This document shows positions 36,321-44,288 of a stretch of 64,000 nucleotides of DNA, piece by piece. The position numbers and the translations under genes were made by a program. The notes under the pieces are model-generated. The model searched no databases. It had not been told where the DNA came from and was given only the letters and a program-made list of their open reading frames with translations. How positions within the stretch are numbered: the first letter of the stretch is position 1; the number at the start of each line of letters is the position of its first letter. This DNA comes from Mycobacterium kyogaense (GTDB taxonomy: Bacteria > Actinomycetota > Actinomycetes > Mycobacteriales > Mycobacteriaceae): NCBI RefSeq assembly GCF_003254575.1, contig NZ_QJUA01000030.1:1-64000 (forward strand), read 5' to 3'.

Positions 36321-37852
36321 GCCACTTCCCGGCAATTCGTTCCCGGTTGAGGCGGCGGGGGAGGCAGCGCCGTCACGGTGGGCGACGGTGTCGGGGACGG
36401 ACTCGGCGTGGGTGCCGGCGCGGGCGACGACGTTACGGTGCGGGGTGTCTCCGGCGCGGGTGTCGCTGTCGGCGTGCTCGAATTCGCGCTCGGTGCAGGA
36501 CCTCCCGGCGCAGCGGTCGTCGAGGGCCGCGGGGAGGGCGTTGGCGTGGGACGGCTCGACGTTGCGGGGGTCGGCGGCGCGCACACCGGGAGCACCGAAC
36601 TGCGCGACAGTTCCTCGATCTGGCCGATGGCATCGTCGAGCGTGCCGGACGGCAGGCCGGCGACCACTTGCGCACGCTCGGATGGCCGCATGTCGCCGAC
36701 GGCCAGCGGGCGGCAGCCGAGATTGTCCTGCGGCTGATCGGCGCTGATGAGAGACAATTCGTTGCGGGCGTTCAAACAGCCCAGCAGATACGGCTCCTGG
36801 AGGGAGATTCCGAGGAAGGAGCCTTGAACACCGCGCATGATCGAGACGACGCCGTCGTGTTCGCTGACGTAGTAGTTGTTTCGGACGATTTCCCGTGCGA
36901 CCGCCAAACCGGCGAGCACCGCCAAGACCAGCACAGCCACCGCCATGTAGATGCGGCGTCGTGAGCGCGGGCGCGGCGGTGGCTCTTCCGGTTGCTGCAC
37001 AACGGGTTTGGCGGCGTTGCGCTTCGGGTTGAACGCCGAGGCGCGACCGGCTGCGGTGTTGGGCGGTGCGCTCTGGTCGTCGATACCGGACACTGCGCCG
37101 GCGAGGATCGGCTGGGTCTGGCCGAAGTCGTGATTGGTGACGTCGACGACGTCGGCCACCACCACGGTGACGTTGTCCGGTCCGCCGCCGCGCAACGCCA
37201 ATTCGATCAGGCGGTCCGCGCTCTCGGCCACATCGGCGATCTGCAACGCCTCGGCGATGGTGTCGTGGCTGACCGGATCGGACAGCCCGTCGGAGCACAG
37301 CAGATAGCGGTCACCGGCCCGGGCCTCCCGCATGATCAGCGTGGGTTCCACTTCGTGTCCGGTGAGCGCGCGCATGATCAGCGACCGCTGCGGATGACTG
37401 TGGGCCTCTTCGGCGGTGATGCGGCCTTCGTCGACGAGGGTCTGGACGAAGGTGTCGTCTTTGGTGATCTGGGTGAGTTCGCCGTCGCGCATCAGGTAAC
37501 CGCGGGAGTCCCCGATGTGCACCATGCCAAGCCGGTTGCCGGCGAACAGGATTGCCGTCAGCGTGGTGCCCATGCCGTCGAGCTCGGGATCGGCTTCGAC
37601 GTGCGCGGCGATCGCCGAGTTGCCTTCGCGCACCGCACCATCGAGCTTGCTGAGCAGGTCGCCGCCCGGCTCGTCGTCGTCGAGATGCGCGAGCGCGGCG
37701 ATCACCAGCTGTGAGGCGACCTCACCGGCGGCGTGGCCGCCCATTCCGTCGGCGAGCGCCAGCAAGCGGGCCCCCGCGTAGACGGAGTCCTCGTTGTTGG
37801 CGCGCACCAATCCCCGGTCGCTGCGGGCGGCGTATCGAAGGACAAGGGTCAC
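36317..37852 (-). CDS. pstP: PP2C-type Ser/Thr phosphatase PstP
   Basis: 511-aa membrane phosphatase opposing PknA and PknB. The catalytic domain (about 1-240) has metal-binding motifs ALADGMGGHAAGE, GTTLTAIL, HIGDSRGYL, CSDGLSDPV and GGPDNVTVVV. A membrane helix lies near residues 300-322, followed by an external domain and a Pro/Thr/Ser-rich tail. The GTG start overlaps the fhaB stop as GTGA (37849-37852). Confidence 0.96.
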   Translation of the reverse strand: MTLVLRYAARSDRGLVRANNEDSVYAGARLLALADGMGGHAAGEVASQLVIAALAHLDDDEPGGDLLSKLDGAVREGNSAIAAHVEADPELDGMGTTLTAILFAGNRLGMVHIGDSRGYLMRDGELTQITKDDTFVQTLVDEGRITAEEAHSHPQRSLIMRALTGHEVEPTLIMREARAGDRYLLCSDGLSDPVSHDTIAEALQIADVAESADRLIELALRGGGPDNVTVVVADVVDVTNHDFGQTQPILAGAVSGIDDQSAPPNTAAGRASAFNPKRNAAKPVVQQPEEPPPRPRSRRRIYMAVAVLVLAVLAGLAVAREIVRNNYYVSEHDGVVSIMRGVQGSFLGISLQEPYLLGCLNARNELSLISADQPQDNLGCRPLAVGDMRPSERAQVVAGLPSGTLDDAIGQIEELSRSSVLPVCAPPTPATSSRPTPTPSPRPSTTAAPGGPAPSANSSTPTATPAPETPRTVTSSPAPAPTPSPSPTPSPTVTALPPPPPQPGTNCREVA

Positions 37853-38313
37853 GGGCGCAGCTCGATCACCGTCTTGCCGATTCGCACCGGTGTGCCCATC
37901 GGAACTCGTACTGCCGTTGTCACCTTCGCCCTGTCGAGGTATGTGCCGTTGGTCGATCCTAGGTCCTCTACGTACCATTCCGGACCTCGTGGCGAGAGTC
38001 TGGCATGGCGCGTCGAGGCGTAGTCGTCGGTCAGCACCAGCGTGGAATCATCGGCGCGCCCGATCAGCACCGGCTGGGTGCCCAACGGGATCCGGGTGCC
38101 GGCGAGCGCGCCTTCGGTGACGACCAACTGGCGAGGAACACTGCGATCCTTGGTCGGCAGCAGTGTTCCGCGCAGCGCGAGGCCGCGGCGCATCATCACC
38201 GCGCCAGTGGGCGCATAGATGTCGGTGCGCAGGATGCGCAGCACCGACCAGATGAAGAGCCACAGCAGCAGCAGGAAACCGACGCGCGTCAGCTGCAGTA
38301 TCAGCCCCTGCAT
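37849..38313 (-). CDS. fhaB: FHA-domain protein FhaB (FipA)
   Basis: 154-aa protein with one N-terminal membrane helix (VGFLLLLWLFIWSVLRIL) and a C-terminal FHA domain. Phosphothreonine-binding motifs are LIGRADDSTLVL, YASTRHARLS and LGSTNGTYLD. The ATG at 38313 (MQGLILQL) matches the family; the frame extends to 38355 without support. In mycobacteria FipA links FtsZ and FtsQ under stress and is a PknA/PknB-pathway reader. Confidence 0.95.
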   Translation of the reverse strand: MQGLILQLTRVGFLLLLWLFIWSVLRILRTDIYAPTGAVMMRRGLALRGTLLPTKDRSVPRQLVVTEGALAGTRIPLGTQPVLIGRADDSTLVLTDDYASTRHARLSPRGPEWYVEDLGSTNGTYLDRAKVTTAVRVPMGTPVRIGKTVIELRP

Positions 38314-38411
38314 CTGACGTCCTCTCCGTTGCCGACTGTTCGGCGCCGCCTCCATGCGCAGACGGCGGTGGACGTGATGGCCACGTCACCGCCGTCCTTG
38401 CGCGACGATCC

Positions 38412-39815
38412 TCAGTGAACGCGAACGATGATCTCAGAGTGTCCCAGCCGGATGACGTCACCGTCGGCCAGCTGCCACTCCTGGACCGGCGCGTTGTTCA
38501 CCGTGGTGCCGTTGGTGGAGTTGAGGTCTGACAATAGCGCCACTTGGCCGTCCCAGCGGATCTCGAGATGGCGACGTGACACACCTGTGTCGGGAAGCCG
38601 GAACTGGGCGTCCTGACCGCGGCCGATGACGTTGGCGCCTTCACGCAGCTGGTAGGTGCGTCCGCTGCCGTCGTCGAGCTGCAGGGTGACCGTCGATCCG
38701 GCCGACGGGTACTCGCCCTGGGTCGCGCCGTAGCCGCCGCCGTACCCACCGGCTCCGTATCCGCCCTGCTCGCCGCCGTAGCCGCCCTGGTCGCCGTAGC
38801 CCTGATCGGCATAACCGGCCGGGGCTTCGCCGTAGCGGCCGTAGTCGGGCTGACCGTATTCCTGACGGCCGTATCCGCCGCCGTAGCCGCCCTGGTCCGG
38901 GTAGCCACCCTGATCGGGGTAGGACGGGCGACGCCCGTAGTCGTAGTCTCCGGCCGGAGCGCCACCCTGAGGTCCCGGGGCTCCGTAACCCTGCTGGCCG
39001 CCCTGCGGCGGTCCGTAACCGCCGGGTCCCTGCCGGTAACCCTGGTCGGGGTAGCCGCCCTGCGGCGGGCCGTAACCGGCGGGCGGGCGCTGGTCGTACG
39101 ACGAGGCCGGATAGCCGCCCTGGTCCGGGTAGCCGCCCTGGTCGGGGTAGCCGCCACGCTGGGGGTAGCCCTGGTCGCCGTGGGGCGGGTAGCCGCCCTG
39201 ATCGGCCGGCGGGTAACCACCGTGCTCGCCGGCGGGGTACCCGCCCTGATCGGCGGGCGGGTAGCCGCCACGATCGTCCTGGCGGGGGTAGCGGTCCTCA
39301 TCAGGACGGGGGTAGTAGTCATCCCCGGGCCGCCCCGGCCCCTGGCCGCCGCGATAGGTCGGATTGTCGCTCATCGGTCGTACTCCTGGTTCTGCGTGGG
39401 ACGAGTGATCTCGAGGTGGTGGGGCCGGTGCATCCGAGGTCGAGTCGGGATTGACCGCACCGCGCGCGCGAAACTGTCCGGTGTGCAGGCTGGGCGATTG
39501 TTCGAATCGGACAACCACATCACCATACGTTTGCCATCCCTGCTCATGGATGAAGCCCTCCAGGTGCTTGGCGAACGTAGTCGGGGTGATGTCCGGGTCG
39601 GCACTCACCTTCTGATAGTCAGGCACACTGAGGGTAATGACGTAGTCGTTCGGCGCCAAAACGCGGCCGCCGTGCACTTCACGGGCCCCGGTCTCGGCTT
39701 CACGGCGCAGAAGCGACTCGACCTCGGCGGGCACCACGGACCCACCGAAGACCCGGGCAAAGGCATTGCCGACCGAATCCTCGAGCTTGCGCTCGAATCG
39801 ATCGACCAGACCCAT
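38412..39815 (-). CDS. fhaA: FHA-domain protein FhaA
   Basis: 467-aa adaptor. The N-terminal DUF3662-type domain (about 1-125) is followed by a very repetitive linker of Gly, Tyr, Pro, Gln and Asp (about 165-370) and a C-terminal FHA domain with VIGRGQDAQFRL, GVSRRHLEI and LNSTNGTTVNN. It heads the operon fhaA-fhaB-pstP-rodA-pbpA-pknA-pknB and in mycobacteria binds the phosphorylated pseudokinase of the MurJ fusion, encoded at the left end of this window. Start ATG at 39815. Confidence 0.95.
   Translation of the reverse strand: MGLVDRFERKLEDSVGNAFARVFGGSVVPAEVESLLRREAETGAREVHGGRVLAPNDYVITLSVPDYQKVSADPDITPTTFAKHLEGFIHEQGWQTYGDVVVRFEQSPSLHTGQFRARGAVNPDSTSDAPAPPPRDHSSHAEPGVRPMSDNPTYRGGQGPGRPGDDYYPRPDEDRYPRQDDRGGYPPADQGGYPAGEHGGYPPADQGGYPPHGDQGYPQRGGYPDQGGYPDQGGYPASSYDQRPPAGYGPPQGGYPDQGYRQGPGGYGPPQGGQQGYGAPGPQGGAPAGDYDYGRRPSYPDQGGYPDQGGYGGGYGRQEYGQPDYGRYGEAPAGYADQGYGDQGGYGGEQGGYGAGGYGGGYGATQGEYPSAGSTVTLQLDDGSGRTYQLREGANVIGRGQDAQFRLPDTGVSRRHLEIRWDGQVALLSDLNSTNGTTVNNAPVQEWQLADGDVIRLGHSEIIVRVH
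38740..39300 (-). repeat. GGYP/DQGGYP repeats in the fhaA linker
   Basis: An imperfect array of short in-frame repeats, mostly variants of GGYPDQGGYP and GYGPPQGGYP, spans about 185 codons. The DNA repeats are 15-30 bp with heavy ccgtagccgcc-like motifs. Such arrays expand and contract readily, so the length is probably strain-variable. It is coding repeat, not a CRISPR. Confidence 0.85.
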
Positions 39816-40042
39816 GTTTCCGCTCGCCTCCCTCGTCAGTGAAAAACCGCCAGCGTGTCGGCTGGCAGCGATGCTTGCATGCATGCTATCGGCCACCTGT
39901 ACCCCGTCGTGACTCTCAGAACTCTGAGAATTGCATCCACACTGGTCACAGCGCCGCGAGCAGCCGTTTTGGAGTTCCGGTACCCGCCGACGTACGGTTG
40001 GAACCCGGGGTTGCCTGCGTGATAGGCTCCCCCGGTTGTTTC

Positions 40043-40125
40043 GGGCGAGTGGCGGAATGGCAGACGCGCTGGCTTCAGGTGCCAGTGTCCTTCGGGACGT
40101 GGGGGTTCAAGTCCCCCTTCGCCCA
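40043..40125 (+). tRNA. tRNA-Leu (CAG anticodon)
   Basis: 83-nt class II tRNA. Acceptor GGGCGAG pairs with TTCGCCC, discriminator A at 40125. The anticodon stem CTGGC/GCCAG encloses TTCAGGT with CAG. A variable arm (GTCC-TTCG-GGAC) and T arm GGGGGTTCAAGTCCCCC follow. It is the last feature of the conserved mycobacterial order and a common insertion target. Confidence 0.97.
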
Positions 40126-40158
40126 CACTTGAGCGGTTCTTCTGAACTGCGACGCATG

Positions 40159-40199
40159 AGGTCACGAACTCGAAAGAGGGCGTGACCTTTGTGTTTATT
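40159..40199 (+). terminator. terminator-like hairpin after tRNA-Leu
   Basis: AGGTCAC (40159-40165) and GTGACCT (40182-40188) form a perfect 7-bp stem with a 16-nt loop, followed by the T-rich TTGTGTTTATT. It lies 34 nt past the tRNA, a suitable place for its terminator. Confidence 0.55.
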
Positions 40200-41335
40200 G
40201 GGGTCGCTGACTTGGCGAGGTTGGACTGAGCGTCGCGGGACCTCGTCACGTATATCCCCGCGCTCGGCGAGACGAATTGCTTCGTTGCAGACGGGCCGGA
40301 GTTCGTCGTGGATGACCCGCGGGCCGATTTCCGCCCAAGGAGTCCGGCAATCGATCCGTTCCCGTAGCGCCAAGGAGTCGGACTGGGGAAGGGGTCTCTG
40401 CGGTGATGGAAGTAGCGCTTGGCGGCACGCGTGGCCGGGGCACCCAGATGGAAGGCGTTGAGCGCCCGGGACGCCAACTGGCGGGGCCGAGCCTCGTCGT
40501 CGGGAGCTTCTGCTGCGAACCATCCGGTTCCGGCCGGTACTTCTCAACGGCCGACGCTACAACTGGTGCGGTAATCGCGGGCTGTCCGGCGGCCACTGGC
40601 CGTGAACGTAATCGACAGCCTGTATGTGAACGGTGCTCGATGCGTTCGGTGATGCAGACCTTGCATGATCAGGCCGATCTCAACTACACCGGTCGGTTAA
40701 ACGACATTCTGCCGAGCTCCGCGGCAACCTGGATGCCTATCAAGTGGCCAGTACCGTGCATCGGGGCCGCCGAACTCGATGAAACGCTAGAGCAATGGCT
40801 CATCGCGGCTCAGGCCTTGCCCCTCGGCGCCCCGCCGTGGTGCGCCGCGGCGGGACCGAGATGGTCCCGACGGCAGTGCTGTGCGGTCCCGGGGAGCGGC
40901 ACCTGTCTCGATTGACCCGACCCGACCCGACCGTACCAAGACGGGCGCCTGCGCCGTTCCAAGTGCGCAACGGTTGCCAAGTCGGCCGGCGACGACTACA
41001 CAATTCGCGATCCGCCTGGGCCCGGAAATGTTTGGGGGCATTGCTATTGCCATGCAACCGTTGACGAGCGCGAGTGATAAAGCTTCACCGCGAGAAGAAC
41101 GACGCGCCAAGCCCGCTAGTACACCGACCGGCGTAGGTGCGACCGCCCAGGCGAGACGATTGCTGTCCATTTGGATATGCGCCGGGGAATAGCGAACCCA
41201 ACGGGTCAACGAGGTCGTGGCCAGCTATTTGCTCACCAAATACTTTCATCCCCATGGATTTAGTAATCCTCCGACGGGTTCATCCCGTCCCGGACGCGGC
41301 ATATATGTGCGAGCCTATGCGTATAACTATCCTGG
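40200..41335. other. 1.1 kb without a recognisable gene (left edge of accessory region)
   Basis: Several open frames cross this stretch on both strands (for example minus 40107-40547 and plus 40403-40915), but none has a ribosome-binding site, family resemblance or consistent mycobacterial codon use. The GC content drops toward 41180-41350. It may be decayed mobile-element or gene remnants next to the tRNA. I see no integrase and no repeat of the tRNA 3' end. Confidence 0.5.
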
Positions 41336-41341
41336 TATAAT
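41336..41341 (+). promoter_or_regulatory. -10 element of a probably leaderless promoter
   Basis: A perfect TATAAT at 41336-41341 ends seven bases before the ATG at 41349. Transcription would begin at or next to the A of the start codon, giving a leaderless mRNA, common in mycobacteria. No good -35 is seen. It would drive the operon at 41349-45546. Confidence 0.7.
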
Positions 41342-41348
41342 TAACGGT

Positions 41349-41609
41349 ATGCCGCGGCCTCCGTTGTCGGACAACGATCGTCAGCTTGGGAAGCGGCTTG
41401 GTGCCGAATTGCGGCGGCTGCGTGGTGTGAGGACGGCGGCCGACGTGGCCAGCGCGGCGGGAGTGCCGCTGGATACGTTGCGCAAGTTGGAGCAGGGCGG
41501 CACGCCGTCGCCGGGGTTCTTCCTGGTTGCTCGGCTGGCCCGGGAACTGGACATGCCTCTGAATCAATTGGCCGACAAGGCAATGCCCAGGAAGAGGCGA
41601 CGCAGATGA
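41349..41609 (+). CDS. XRE-family helix-turn-helix regulator
   Basis: 86-aa DNA-binding protein: LGKRLGAELRRLRGVRTAADVASAAGVPLDTLRKLEQGG is the Cro/XRE helix-turn-helix, followed by FFLVARLARELDMPLNQLAD. The ATG at 41349 lies seven bases after TATAAT, so I use it rather than the open frame extending left to 41217. The stop overlaps the glycosylase start as ATGA (41606-41609). It probably autoregulates the six-gene operon. Confidence 0.85.
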   Translation: MPRPPLSDNDRQLGKRLGAELRRLRGVRTAADVASAAGVPLDTLRKLEQGGTPSPGFFLVARLARELDMPLNQLADKAMPRKRRRR

Positions 41610-42409
41610 CGGTGATGGACACCGCAACGATCGGGTTGTGCGGGGATCGGGTGCCGCGGGTGGCAGAGCCGGTTGGTGGGCAGGCGGTGCTGACCGGGGC
41701 GACGTGGCAGCGCACCGTGCGCTGGTATGACCCAAGTTATTTAGGCACTCCGGCGTTTTGGCTTGAGCAGACCCGCCAGCGTCCCCGGCCGACGACCTAC
41801 CGGATCGGCTCGACCCTACTTGAGGAGGTTGCGTTGTGCGTGCTGGGCGGATACGGGATCACCGAGCAGATGGCCTTCGCCGCGTTCTCGCGCTGCCAGG
41901 ATGCGGGCCTGCTCACTGGTGAGCTATTCAGCGAGAAAACGATTCACACCGTGCTGGCCGCGCCGATGGTGGTGGCCGGGCGTTCTCGCCCAGCCCGGTA
42001 CCGGTTTCCGCTACTCAAAGCCAAAAGACTGGCAGCAGCTATCGTCCATCTCGACGCCGGCACACCCCCGCCGCCGGATCGACCACGCGAGCTTCGTGAT
42101 TGGCTGACCGAGGTTCCGGGAGTCGGTCCCAAGACAGCCTCGTGGGTGGTACGAAATCTCACGCGCAGCGACGCCATCGCCGTCATCGATATCCATATCC
42201 GGCGCGCGGGAGTGGCTGCGGGCGTGTTCGACCCGGCATGGAAACTGCCCCGCGACTACCAACTTTTCGAGGAAGCGTTCGTCGCGTGGGCGTATCTGGG
42301 TGGGGTAGGCACCGCCGACCTGGACGCCTGCATCTGGTCGTCGCTGGCCTCGATGGGGCGTGCCGCCCGGTTGCTGTTCGGGGTGGACAACCTCACCGAC
42401 CTTGACTAG
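41606..42409 (+). CDS. HhH-GPD (OGG-like) DNA glycosylase
   Basis: 267-aa member of the endonuclease III/OGG superfamily. The helix-hairpin-helix is LTEVPGVGPKTASWVV (residues 167-182), with a candidate catalytic Lys176. The catalytic Asp is Asp195 in AVIDIHI; the 19-residue spacing is that of Lys249/Asp268 in human OGG1. No iron-sulfur cysteine cluster follows. It should remove an altered purine and nick the strand. OGG-like enzymes occur next to QueC-like proteins in type IV CBASS (Cap11), which makes the context notable. It is translationally coupled to the regulator. Confidence 0.85.
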   Translation: MTVMDTATIGLCGDRVPRVAEPVGGQAVLTGATWQRTVRWYDPSYLGTPAFWLEQTRQRPRPTTYRIGSTLLEEVALCVLGGYGITEQMAFAAFSRCQDAGLLTGELFSEKTIHTVLAAPMVVAGRSRPARYRFPLLKAKRLAAAIVHLDAGTPPPPDRPRELRDWLTEVPGVGPKTASWVVRNLTRSDAIAVIDIHIRRAGVAAGVFDPAWKLPRDYQLFEEAFVAWAYLGGVGTADLDACIWSSLASMGRAARLLFGVDNLTDLD

Positions 42410-42491
42410 CTGCAGTAATTCGCGGACCTGCCCCCGCCGACGGCGTTACATTGACTCTTCGAGCCTGTATTGGACATGAGGGGGAAACGCC

Positions 42492-43097
42492 ATGGCCGGC
42501 AGCGGAGGGTCTGATTACCGCAACTCGCTGGGCGGAGTCAGCGGACGAAACGATGACGGACCTTCCTGCAGCACATTGACTTTCGAGACGACAGTGATGT
42601 CACCAGACCCGCAGGTCGTCGCCCAGGTGGCCGTGGACACGATGTGCGAGATCATCATGGAGGGAAACCCACGGCGGCTAGTAGTGTATGTGCGCGAAAC
42701 CGGGGCTGTCTTGGGCGCAATCACCGACCGCTGGAATGACATGACCCGCTGTATCAGCGAGGGCTTCTTCTACGAGGCGGTGATCATCTCTCTGTACCCG
42801 GTGGTGCGGGTCCGCGTTCAGCCGCGTCAAGATTATCGGCTGCCGTTGCCTTTCACTGCCGTCTTGGTGGGCATTGTCCCTAATCTGACCGCACCAACAG
42901 AGGGCGACGAGATCGAACTCGACCTCGTCGACGGCCACGTCGTGGCTCTGGGCTTTGATCGAAGCATCGTGGGCCGCATTCCAGCCGAGCCTGTCGCGGT
43001 GCCGCGGTTGATTGACCGCGGCCATGTGCGCACGGCGCGGGTGGATGCGGTCAGCCCAGACGGCACCCGGGCTGATGTCACGCTCTTGCAGGCGTGA
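42492..43097 (+). CDS. unknown 201-aa protein with Gly/Ser-rich N terminus
   Basis: I do not recognise a family with certainty. The first 25 residues (MAGSGGSDYRNSLGGVSG...) are flexible and Gly/Ser/Asn rich. Two beta-rich parts follow: about 29-120 (TLTFETTVMSPDPQVV to VVRVRVQPR), faintly like HIRAN-type small barrels, and about 120-201 (PLPFTAVLVGIVP to ADVTLLQA). GAGGGGGAA lies just before the ATG. It sits 82 nt after the glycosylase and 3 nt before the kinase fusion, so it belongs to the operon. It might be a nucleic-acid sensor or an acceptor protein. Confidence 0.75.
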   Translation: MAGSGGSDYRNSLGGVSGRNDDGPSCSTLTFETTVMSPDPQVVAQVAVDTMCEIIMEGNPRRLVVYVRETGAVLGAITDRWNDMTRCISEGFFYEAVIISLYPVVRVRVQPRQDYRLPLPFTAVLVGIVPNLTAPTEGDEIELDLVDGHVVALGFDRSIVGRIPAEPVAVPRLIDRGHVRTARVDAVSPDGTRADVTLLQA

Positions 43098-43100
43098 TCG

Positions 43101-44288
43101 GTGATGCAGATCAGCGTCGTGGGGGGCACCTACCGCGAATACTGCGTGGAGCCGGCGATCGATCGGCTGCTGGGGTCCGGACTTCGCGCGGCCGGGCTGT
43201 TACGTAGCCTGGGCGATACCGTTCGCTTCCACACCGTAATCAACGACGACGACACCGCCGAATTCGGTGCTGTCTGTGCCGGATTGAACGTCGACGTGGA
43301 GGCGAGCACCCGAACGGGGCCCATCGTGTTCACCTACGACACCCCGATTTCACGCACGACCCGCCGCGGAGAGGCCTCTGCTCAGGCCCTGCATGTGGAC
43401 GCCGACTGCATTCTGGCGTTCGGCATGGTCGAGTCCTCTTGGACGGTGCGCGCCAGCACCCTGATCCTTGACCCACAACACTCGCCAGTGACAGACCTGC
43501 TCAATTCTGTGCAGGCGCAGCGAATCACCCTGGTAGTCAACGAACATGAAGCACGAGCGACGACCGGGCTCCTCGATATCGAACAAGCCGCGCTCGCGCT
43601 ATCGCAGGATGTGGAAGCAGCCGTCATCAAGCGTGGTGCCCTCGGCGGCATCGTGGCCCACCAGGGCACACTCACCCCATTCGGGGCAATCCCCACCACC
43701 GCCGTGCATCCGCTCGGTTCAGGAGACGCGTTCTCCGCCGGCTACGCCCACGCCTGGGCCGACGGCGCCGACCCGATCACAGCCGCCCACAGCGGTTCCC
43801 GCGTGGCCGCCGCACACTCTCTGACAGATTCCGCGCAGGTGCCGCCCGAACTACTGCAGGAAGTCGGATCACCGCTACCCTATCCACAGCGGGTGCGGCC
43901 ACGGGTCTATCTGGCCGGGCCATTCTTCAACTTGGCGCAACGCCAACTCATCCGCACCGCCCGTAGCTCTTTGATACACCTTGGTGCCGACGTATTCTCA
44001 CCGCTAGACGAAATCGGCTGCGGCGGCGATGAAGTCGCCGAGAAGGACCTGGAAGGGCTGCGCGGCTGCCACAGCGTGTTCGCGGTGCTCGACGGCGCTG
44101 ACGCCGGCACACTGTTCGAAGTTGGGTGGGCCACTCGTGCCGGGATCCCCGTCGTCGGATTCGCAGAGCACCCCGACGAACACACCTGGACGATGGCCCG
44201 CGGCACCGGCACGGTGGTGGTCAACGACCTGTCCACGGCCCTGTACAACAGTATCTGGTCGGCCATCGACGCCTGCGGTAGCTCATGA
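43101..44288 (+). CDS. PfkB kinase - nucleoside 2-deoxyribosyltransferase fusion
   Basis: 395-aa two-domain protein. Residues 1-250 are a PfkB/ribokinase fold: the signature HPLGSGDAFSAGYAHAW carries the catalytic Asp209, although the usual GAGD is GSGD. Residues 267-390 are a nucleoside 2-deoxyribosyltransferase: VYLAGPFFNLAQRQ is the nucleotide motif and ADAGTLFEVGWA carries the nucleophile Glu340. Together they could phosphorylate a nucleoside and exchange or remove its base. GTG 43101 or ATG 43104 may start it. The stop overlaps the QueC-like gene as ATGA. Confidence 0.88.
   Translation: MMQISVVGGTYREYCVEPAIDRLLGSGLRAAGLLRSLGDTVRFHTVINDDDTAEFGAVCAGLNVDVEASTRTGPIVFTYDTPISRTTRRGEASAQALHVDADCILAFGMVESSWTVRASTLILDPQHSPVTDLLNSVQAQRITLVVNEHEARATTGLLDIEQAALALSQDVEAAVIKRGALGGIVAHQGTLTPFGAIPTTAVHPLGSGDAFSAGYAHAWADGADPITAAHSGSRVAAAHSLTDSAQVPPELLQEVGSPLPYPQRVRPRVYLAGPFFNLAQRQLIRTARSSLIHLGADVFSPLDEIGCGGDEVAEKDLEGLRGCHSVFAVLDGADAGTLFEVGWATRAGIPVVGFAEHPDEHTWTMARGTGTVVVNDLSTALYNSIWSAIDACGSS

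Noticed and set aside
38740..39300. Possible CRISPR array because of regular short repeats
   Set aside because: Repeats are imperfect, in frame and part of the fhaA coding sequence; there are no unique spacers or cas genes.
39836..40477. Minus-strand open frame across tRNA-Leu (contains GEGGLEPPRP)
   Set aside because: It is antisense to the tRNA, a classic false gene; the remaining part has no family resemblance.
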